This document shows positions 5,285 through 10,396 of a stretch of DNA of 10,396 nucleotides, one piece after another. The notes beneath the pieces are model-generated. The model saw only the letters and a list, made by a program, of their open reading frames with translations, was not told the origin of the DNA and searched no databases. Made by a program: the position numbers and the translations under genes. How positions within the stretch are numbered: the stretch's first letter is position 1; every line of letters begins with the position of its first letter. This DNA is from Bacilli bacterium (lineage in GTDB: Bacteria > Bacillota_I > Bacilli_A > RF39 > UBA660), in the NCBI GenBank assembly GCA_900757295.1, contig CAAENH010000009.1, positions 1-10,396 on the forward strand, written 5' to 3'.

Positions 5285-7600
5285 TTATAATTCAAATTGA
5301 GAATTATATAAATCTGCATAGAAGCCTTTTTTCTTCATTAATTCATCATGATTTCCGGTTTCAATGATATTTCCATCTTTCATGACTAGAATTAAGTCAG
5401 CGTTTTTAATTGTTGATAACCTGTGAGCAATGATAAATGAAGTTCTTCCTTCTGTTAATTTATCCATTGCTTTTTGAACTAATTCTTCTGTTCTAGTATC
5501 AACATTACTTGTTGCTTCGTCTAAAATTAAGAATGGCGCATCCTCGAGCATACCTCTAGCTATAGTAATTAATTGCTTTTGACCAGCTGATACATTGTCA
5601 TTTTCTTTAATTACAGAATTATAACCGTTAGGTAATGTTTTTATAAAATGATCTAATCCAACTATTTTACATACTTCAGTTACCTGATCATCATTAATAT
5701 GATCTCGATTGTAAATTATATTTTCTTTAACTGTACCATTGAACATCCATGTATCTTGTAAAACCATAGTAAATAAATTACGAATATTTTCTCTAGTTAA
5801 TTCTTTAGTAGAAACTCCATCTATTAAGATATCTCCTGAATTAATTTCATAAAATTTCATTAATAAATTAACCATCGTGGTTTTTCCAGCACCAGTTGGT
5901 CCAACTATTGCTATTTTTTGACCAGATTTAGCTTTAGCACTAAAATTTTTAATTGTTGGTAATTCATTTCCATCATATTTAAATACAACGTTTTTAAATT
6001 CAATATTACCTTTTACTTTAGATTTGTCTAAATGTTTTAAACAATCTTTTTGATCATCCATTTCTTCTTCATCTAAGAATTCAAATACACGTTCACTTGC
6101 TGCTGCTGTTGATTGCATTGATGTCATAGCTTGAGCAATTTGTGATAATGGTGATGTAAATAATCTAACATAAGTAATAAAAGCAACAATTACACCAAAG
6201 CTTATTTTGTTATTCATGGCTAGCAACGCACCAACGATACATACTGCTACATAACCAAAGTTACCAATAAAATTCATCATTGGCATCATTAAGCCTGATA
6301 AAAATTGACTTTTTTGATTAGCAATATAAACATTTTTATTGTATTCATCAAACTTTTTATCAGCTTCTTTTTTACCATTATATACTTTTACAACATTTAA
6401 TCCTGAATATACTTCTTCAATATGTCCGTTTAATTTCCCTAGTTCTTTCTGACGCATTGAAAAATATTTTTGAGATTTACCTAAGACCATAAACATGAAT
6501 ACAAATCCAATTAAACTAGAAAGAATTGCTGTTATAGCCATTACCCAGTTAGTAACAAACATCATTATTATAGTACCTACAAATAATACTATTGAACTAA
6601 CTAATGTTGCTAATGATTGGTTCATACTTTGAGCAATTGTATCAACATCATTTGTTACTCTAGATAATATATCTCCAGTAGAATTTTTATCAAAATATTT
6701 TAAAGGTAATTTATTGATTTTAGTTGAGATATTTTTTCTTAGTTTTTTGGCGAACTTATTAGATACATCTGTCATAGATATTTGTTCAATAAAAGTAAAT
6801 AAAGCACTAAGTACATACATTGATGCAAGAATTAAAGCTAGTTTTTTAATACTTTTCATATTCATTTTAGGCTCTACTAATTTTTGAATACTTTGTGGAG
6901 CTTTATCTATTTGTTTATATAAATCTTTAGCAGAAGCATTCTTATCTAATTTATTCATCAATTTTAAGAATTGATATTGTTCTGTTGAAGTGATTGTAAC
7001 ATTATCTATTGTTATATCTTTTAATAAAACTTTTTGAATATTAACAGGTAAATTTATATTCTTAGGATCTTTGCTTAAATTTAGCAGCGCAATTTTATCA
7101 TCAGTTGTTATCTTTTGATTTTCATATTCTGAATCTTTTAGAATAATTTTTAAAATATTAGGTGATAAAGTAGTTAAATTATTTATTAAACTTTTTTGAT
7201 CACTCGTATTCATGCTTTCTAAAAATTCTTGAAATTGTTTTTTTTCGTCATTTGTTATTGTAGATGATGCCATAATTTCTTTAACACTATTACTTGATAA
7301 GTTCATATCTAATATTTTAGGCATTTTTGTTTGTAATTCTTCTTCGTTTAAGGAATTAGTAATACTTGTGGTTATTTTTTTCATATTTGAAGTATTTACT
7401 ACTAGTCCATTAGAAATTTTATCTGTTAAATCAGATAGTTTATTAGGAGCTAGGATAGATAATATGGCACCTAAAACAGCAAGAATCAAAGAAAGGAAAA
7501 TTAATACTTTAAAGTCTTTTAATTCTTTAAATAAACGTCCGATAGCTTTTTTAAAGTCTTTGGCTTTATCATTTGTGTTTGAGCTATTTGGTCTAGGCAT
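5285..7600 (-). CDS. ABC exporter, fused permease/ATPase, catalytic subunit with large extracytoplasmic insert
   Basis: The 771-residue half-transporter resembles the LmrD/BmrD partner of heterodimeric drug exporters. TM1 is at ~32-50. TM2 begins only at ~252, so about 195 residues between them are extracytoplasmic. The six-helix core continues to ~490. The ATPase domain has Walker A GPTGAGKT (567-574), Walker B LILDE with catalytic Glu695, and switch His726 in IIAHRLST. The signature is altered to VSAGQ (670-674). Together with subunit 1, this gives one competent ATP site (this Walker set plus the partner's VSGGQ) and one degenerate site. The insert has recurring ~40-residue units (see findings) and makes the protein about 100 residues longer than BmrD-like proteins. 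It starts at an ATG with a strong AAAGGAGG (7610-7617) 9 bases upstream and overlaps subunit 1 by 8 bases. The substrate is unknown; a multidrug or peptide cargo is likely. Confidence 0.9.
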   Translation of the reverse strand: MPRPNSSNTNDKAKDFKKAIGRLFKELKDFKVLIFLSLILAVLGAILSILAPNKLSDLTDKISNGLVVNTSNMKKITTSITNSLNEEELQTKMPKILDMNLSSNSVKEIMASSTITNDEKKQFQEFLESMNTSDQKSLINNLTTLSPNILKIILKDSEYENQKITTDDKIALLNLSKDPKNINLPVNIQKVLLKDITIDNVTITSTEQYQFLKLMNKLDKNASAKDLYKQIDKAPQSIQKLVEPKMNMKSIKKLALILASMYVLSALFTFIEQISMTDVSNKFAKKLRKNISTKINKLPLKYFDKNSTGDILSRVTNDVDTIAQSMNQSLATLVSSIVLFVGTIIMMFVTNWVMAITAILSSLIGFVFMFMVLGKSQKYFSMRQKELGKLNGHIEEVYSGLNVVKVYNGKKEADKKFDEYNKNVYIANQKSQFLSGLMMPMMNFIGNFGYVAVCIVGALLAMNNKISFGVIVAFITYVRLFTSPLSQIAQAMTSMQSTAAASERVFEFLDEEEMDDQKDCLKHLDKSKVKGNIEFKNVVFKYDGNELPTIKNFSAKAKSGQKIAIVGPTGAGKTTMVNLLMKFYEINSGDILIDGVSTKELTRENIRNLFTMVLQDTWMFNGTVKENIIYNRDHINDDQVTEVCKIVGLDHFIKTLPNGYNSVIKENDNVSAGQKQLITIARGMLEDAPFLILDEATSNVDTRTEELVQKAMDKLTEGRTSFIIAHRLSTIKNADLILVMKDGNIIETGNHDELMKKKGFYADLYNSQFEL

Positions 7601-9353
7601 TTTCTAATTCCTCCTTTGATAATTGAGATAAGGCTATTTGTTTATAAACATCGCAATTTTTTAACAATTCTTTATGTGTTCCCATACCAACACATTTTCC
7701 TTCATCTAAAACTAATATTTGATCGGCATTCATAATTGTTCCAATTCTTTGAGCAACTATTAAACAAGTAGCATCTTTAGTATATTTTTTTAACTCTTTT
7801 CTTAAAACAGAATCAGTTTTATAGTCTAATGCTGAAAATGAATCATCAAATATATATATTTCTGGATCTCTAGCAATTGCTCTTGCTATAGCTAATCTTT
7901 GTTTTTGTCCTCCAGAAACATTAGTTCCGCCTTGGGCTATGTGAGAGTCATAGGTATCATCCATTTTTTCAACAAACTCTGTTCCTTGAGCAACTTTTAT
8001 TGCTTCTTTGACTTTTTCTAAAGATATTTTTCCTTTGCCATTATCGCCATAAGATATATTTGATTTAACTGTACCATTAAACATTACTGCTTTTTGAGGT
8101 ACATAACCGATCTTATTATGTAATGATTCTAATTTATAATCTTTAACATTTACACCATCAACTAATACTTCTCCATCTGTTGTATCATAGAATCTAGGAA
8201 CTAAGTTTATCAAACTTGATTTACCACTTCCTGTAGATCCAATAAAGGCAACAGTTTGGCCTTTTTTAGCCTTGAATGATATATTTTCTAATAAATATTC
8301 TTCGGCATCTGGATATTTAAATGAAACATTTTTAAATTCAACAGTACCTTTTTCTTTTGTCTTATCATTAAATTTACCATCTTTAATAGTTTCTTCTTCA
8401 TCTAATACTTCACATATACGTTTTGCAGAAACTTGAGCACGAGGAAGCATCATAAAAATCATTGCTAACATCAAGAATGACATTATTACTTGCATTGCAT
8501 AAGAAGAGAATACTACCATATCTCCAAATAAACTTAATTTATCTACCATAAGTGCTTGATCTATTAATTTAGCACCAATAAAATATATTGATAATGTTAA
8601 AAAATACATTACTAAATACATAACTGGTGACATAATAGAAAATGCTTTTTGATTAAATAATTGTTGATTTGTTAGTTTAGTATTAACATCATCAAATTTT
8701 TCTTCTTGATAGTCTTCGGCATTAAATGCTCTTACTACTCTTATACCAGTTAAATTTTCTCTTGTTACACCATTAAGCTTATCTATTAATTTTTGTACTA
8801 TTTTAAATCTAGGCATTACGATTATTGTTAAAGCAATAATAACTGATAATAAGATTACTACAGCTATTCCAGTAATTGCACTCCATTGCCAACTCTTATT
8901 TAATATTTTAGTTACAGCCCATATTGCTGTAATTGGAGCTTTAATAAGAAGTTGAATTCCCATGGCTAAGAACATTTGGATTTGAGTTATATCATTTGTA
9001 GATCTAGTAATTAAACTACTAGTAGAAAATTGTTTAACCTCATGCATTGCTAAATTTTGAACTTTATCAAATAATTTTTTTCTAGTATTTAAAGAGAATG
9101 CTGCTGATACTTTTGATACTAAATATCCTACAATAATGGCTGAAACTAAACTGCCAAAAGCACACGCTAACATATATGAACCATTTAATAAAATGTCTTT
9201 CATTTTGCTGCCTTCTGTTTGAACTAATACAGTAATTTCAGACATATAATCTGGCATTTTCAACTCTAAATAAACTTGAGCAAATATAAGGATAAAACTA
9301 ATTATTAAAAATGCATAATCTTTCTTTTTAAAATTTTTAAATAGTTTCAACAA
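7593..9353 (-). CDS. ABC exporter, fused permease/ATPase, degenerate-site subunit
   Basis: The 586-residue type IV (B-family) half-transporter has six membrane helices in ~14-305 and an ATPase domain from ~335. Walker A is GSTGSGKS (372-379), the Q-loop is Gln420 and the signature VSGGQ is intact (479-483). The Walker B is IYIFDD, with Asp504 where the catalytic Glu is expected, and the switch His is replaced by Gln535 (LIVAQRIGT). These two substitutions mark the non-hydrolytic subunit of heterodimeric exporters such as TM287/288, LmrCD and BmrCD. The partner encoded next supplies the missing Glu and His. The start is TTG at 9353: AGGTG at the end of marR lies 8 bases upstream, and the gap from the marR stop is 2 bases. 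A second TTG follows at once and is less well spaced. The two ABC genes overlap by 8 bases (ATGCCTAG), ensuring balanced synthesis. Confidence 0.9.
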   Translation of the reverse strand: MLKLFKNFKKKDYAFLIISFILIFAQVYLELKMPDYMSEITVLVQTEGSKMKDILLNGSYMLACAFGSLVSAIIVGYLVSKVSAAFSLNTRKKLFDKVQNLAMHEVKQFSTSSLITRSTNDITQIQMFLAMGIQLLIKAPITAIWAVTKILNKSWQWSAITGIAVVILLSVIIALTIIVMPRFKIVQKLIDKLNGVTRENLTGIRVVRAFNAEDYQEEKFDDVNTKLTNQQLFNQKAFSIMSPVMYLVMYFLTLSIYFIGAKLIDQALMVDKLSLFGDMVVFSSYAMQVIMSFLMLAMIFMMLPRAQVSAKRICEVLDEEETIKDGKFNDKTKEKGTVEFKNVSFKYPDAEEYLLENISFKAKKGQTVAFIGSTGSGKSSLINLVPRFYDTTDGEVLVDGVNVKDYKLESLHNKIGYVPQKAVMFNGTVKSNISYGDNGKGKISLEKVKEAIKVAQGTEFVEKMDDTYDSHIAQGGTNVSGGQKQRLAIARAIARDPEIYIFDDSFSALDYKTDSVLRKELKKYTKDATCLIVAQRIGTIMNADQILVLDEGKCVGMGTHKELLKNCDVYKQIALSQLSKEELENA

Positions 9354-9355
9354 AA

Positions 9356-9811
9356 TTAATCACCTTTCTTTTTTATATTTTCTTGCATTTGTTCAATAAC
9401 TTTAAAAAATATTTTTAAATCTTTAGATTTAATATTATTTATCAAAATTTGTTCTAATGTAGAAATTTGTTTAGCATTCGCTAAAAATATTTCTTTAGCA
9501 ACTGGGCTTAAAATTATTTTTTTACTTCTTGCATCATCAATTGCTGCTGCTCTAGTTATCAACCCATTCTTTTCCATTGTATGCAAAATACCTGAAACTG
9601 TTGCTCTTCTTAAATTTAAAACTTTCTCTAAATCTTTTTGATAAACATCACTTTTTTCGTTATGGATTATATACCCTATTATTCTTATTTGACTTAAGGT
9701 AGGGTTCGGCATTAACTTTTTTAATGTTGATTCATCAGTTGTTTTTGCTAAATATCTCTCCGTTAATTTTAACAAAGATTTACATTGCATCAAAACACTT
9801 TCTTTTTCCAT
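9356..9811 (-). CDS. MarR-family transcriptional regulator of the exporter operon
   Basis: The 151-residue protein has a helical dimerisation N-terminus, a winged helix-turn-helix (VYQKDLEKVLNLRRATV, then GILHTMEKNGLI, recognition helix about 68-79), the wing signature DDARSKK (92-97, family pattern DxRxxx) and C-terminal dimer helices. It is the first gene of the operon, 2 bases ahead of the exporter, so it probably represses its own promoter until a drug-like ligand binds. The ATG at 9811 was chosen because GAGGTG (9818-9823) stands 6 bases before it. A longer reading from TTG at 9883 would place the start inside the promoter and is rejected. Family confidence is high; the ligand is unknown. 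Confidence 0.9.
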   Translation of the reverse strand: MEKESVLMQCKSLLKLTERYLAKTTDESTLKKLMPNPTLSQIRIIGYIIHNEKSDVYQKDLEKVLNLRRATVSGILHTMEKNGLITRAAAIDDARSKKIILSPVAKEIFLANAKQISTLEQILINNIKSKDLKIFFKVIEQMQENIKKKGD

Positions 9812-9854
9812 TTTGCACACCTCAATATAGCATTTGTTAGCTGCCATACATATT

Positions 9855-9883
9855 ATATTATTACACGTTTCAAATAATGTCAA
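9855..9883 (-). promoter_or_regulatory. Promoter of the marR-ABC operon
   Basis: On the minus strand a perfect TTGACA (9883-9878) is 17 bases from TAATAT (9860-9855, 4 of 6), giving a leader of about 37 bases. The inverted pair ATTATT/AATAAT falls inside the promoter, and TTGTTAG/CTAACAA (9834-9840 and 9888-9894) flank it. Either could be MarR operator elements. Confidence 0.7.
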
Positions 9884-9956
9884 TAGCCTAACAATTTTTT
9901 TAGTAGCAAAAAAAGCAGTTATTTAAAAGCACAAACATTTAGAAAGTGCCCAAATT

Positions 9957-10010
9957 TAGACATAATCAAAATAATTGTCTACTTTTTGTAGTTATGTTAT
10001 AATTATTTTG
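9957..10010 (+). promoter_or_regulatory. Promoter and probable operator of the TetR-type regulator gene
   Basis: TTGTCT (9975-9980) and a perfect TATAAT (9998-10003) are exactly 17 bases apart. TAGACA (9957-9962) and TGTCTA (9976-9981) form an inverted repeat whose right arm covers the -35 box. A second inverted repeat, CAAAATAATT/AATTATTTTG (9967-9976 and 10001-10010), brackets the promoter. TetR proteins bind such palindromes and commonly autoregulate, so this is a plausible operator. Nothing else is recognised between it and the marR promoter. Confidence 0.65.
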
Positions 10011-10019
10011 TGATTATTT

Positions 10020-10396
10020 ATGAAAGTAAAAAATTTAAATTCTTCATCTAGAAAAACAAAACAATTAATTAAAGAAAATTTTGCTGTTTTAATGAATGAG
10101 AAAAAAGAATTACATGCTATAACTGTTACCGAGTTAGTTAAAAGAGCAGGAATTACAAGATCATCATTTTATACTCATTATTCTAGTATTTATGATGTAG
10201 TAAAGGATATTCAAGATGAAACCCTTGAAGTTTTAAATACAAAAGATGATTGTTTAAATTCTCTTAATGATTTTTATGATTATTTAGATAACATTTTTAA
10301 ATATTTGAAAGAAAATGATAATATTTATAAAATGGTTTTAAAAAGTAATGAAGCACACTTTTTTACAGCTAAATTAAATAATATTATTACTAAAAA
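10020..10396 (+). CDS. TetR/AcrR-family transcriptional regulator (5' part, runs off the window)
   Basis: The open frame from ATG 10020 continues to the window edge (125 codons) with no stop. The N-terminal helix-turn-helix is clear: RKTKQLIKENFAVLMNEKK, ITVTELVKRAGITRSSFYTHY and a following YDVVKDI helix, which is the TetR signature with its Ser-x-Phe-Tyr-x-His/Tyr recognition helix. The rest is the start of the helical ligand-binding domain, with FYDYLDNIFKYLKEN. An in-frame TGA lies 9 bases upstream, fixing the 5' limit. No ribosome binding site is visible and the predicted transcript leader is only about 10 bases. It diverges from marR and probably controls itself and a gene past the right edge. 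Its role in the exporter operon, if any, is unknown. Confidence 0.85.
   Translation, partial: MKVKNLNSSSRKTKQLIKENFAVLMNEKKELHAITVTELVKRAGITRSSFYTHYSSIYDVVKDIQDETLEVLNTKDDCLNSLNDFYDYLDNIFKYLKENDNIYKMVLKSNEAHFFTAKLNNIITK

Noticed and set aside
7368..7607. A 79-codon plus-strand open frame at the start of the second ABC gene
   Set aside because: It is an antisense shadow across the N-terminus of the ABC protein and the overlap with its neighbour.
9812..9883. N-terminal extension of the MarR protein from TTG 9883
   Set aside because: It would start inside the -35 box of a good promoter and lacks a ribosome binding site. The ATG at 9811 has GAGGTG 6 bases upstream.

Overview
The window is about 10.4 kb of very AT-rich DNA (roughly a quarter G+C in coding stretches). 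It has short intergenic gaps, sigma-A type -35/-10 boxes, GAGG/AGGTG/AAAGGAGG ribosome binding sites, TTG starts, AT-only terminators with long T runs, and a heterodimeric LmrCD/BmrCD-type exporter behind a MarR repressor. This points to a low-GC Firmicute (Bacilli or Clostridia), plausibly an animal-gut commensal. The genes use the standard bacterial code. No tRNA, rRNA, CRISPR array, transposase or integrase was seen.

Layout, left to right. (1) 74-2026 (+): a membrane-anchored aryl-sulfate sulfotransferase with its own terminator. (2) 2251-2721 (-): a small HAD-superfamily phosphatase of the NT5C type, convergent with gene 1; terminator-like hairpins lie between them. (3) About 2802-3332 (+): a gene-free but clearly structured, relatively G+C-rich stretch with its own strong promoter. 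It is immediately followed by a four-helix membrane protein (3319-3870) that carries the DxxxD segment I associate with OapA, the protein partner of OLE RNA. I read this as a compact OLE RNA-oapA locus, the most interesting part of the window. (4) 3884-5168 (-): an OmpR/PhoB response regulator whose stop overlaps the start of a small secreted protein. That protein looks like an internally shortened beta-helix, 'carbohydrate-binding' type surface protein; no sensor kinase is present. (5) 5285-9811 (-): a marR-ABC-ABC operon for a heterodimeric multidrug-type exporter. It runs from a TTGACA promoter upstream of marR to a 12-bp-stem terminator. One ABC subunit has the degenerate ATPase site, and the other has the catalytic site plus a large extracytoplasmic insert with internal repeats. 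(6) 10020-10396 (+): the 5' part of a TetR-type regulator, cut by the window edge. It diverges from marR and has two inverted repeats around its promoter.

How it works together: the OLE/OapA pair is expected to form a membrane-bound ribonucleoprotein linked in the literature to stress and Mg2+ adaptation. The MarR protein probably represses its own exporter operon in response to a drug-like ligand. The TetR protein probably autoregulates and controls whatever lies beyond the right edge. The sulfotransferase, HAD phosphatase and secreted protein look like independent cargo genes, each bounded by terminators. Family calls rest on recognised motifs and memory of the families; no database or folding search was run.
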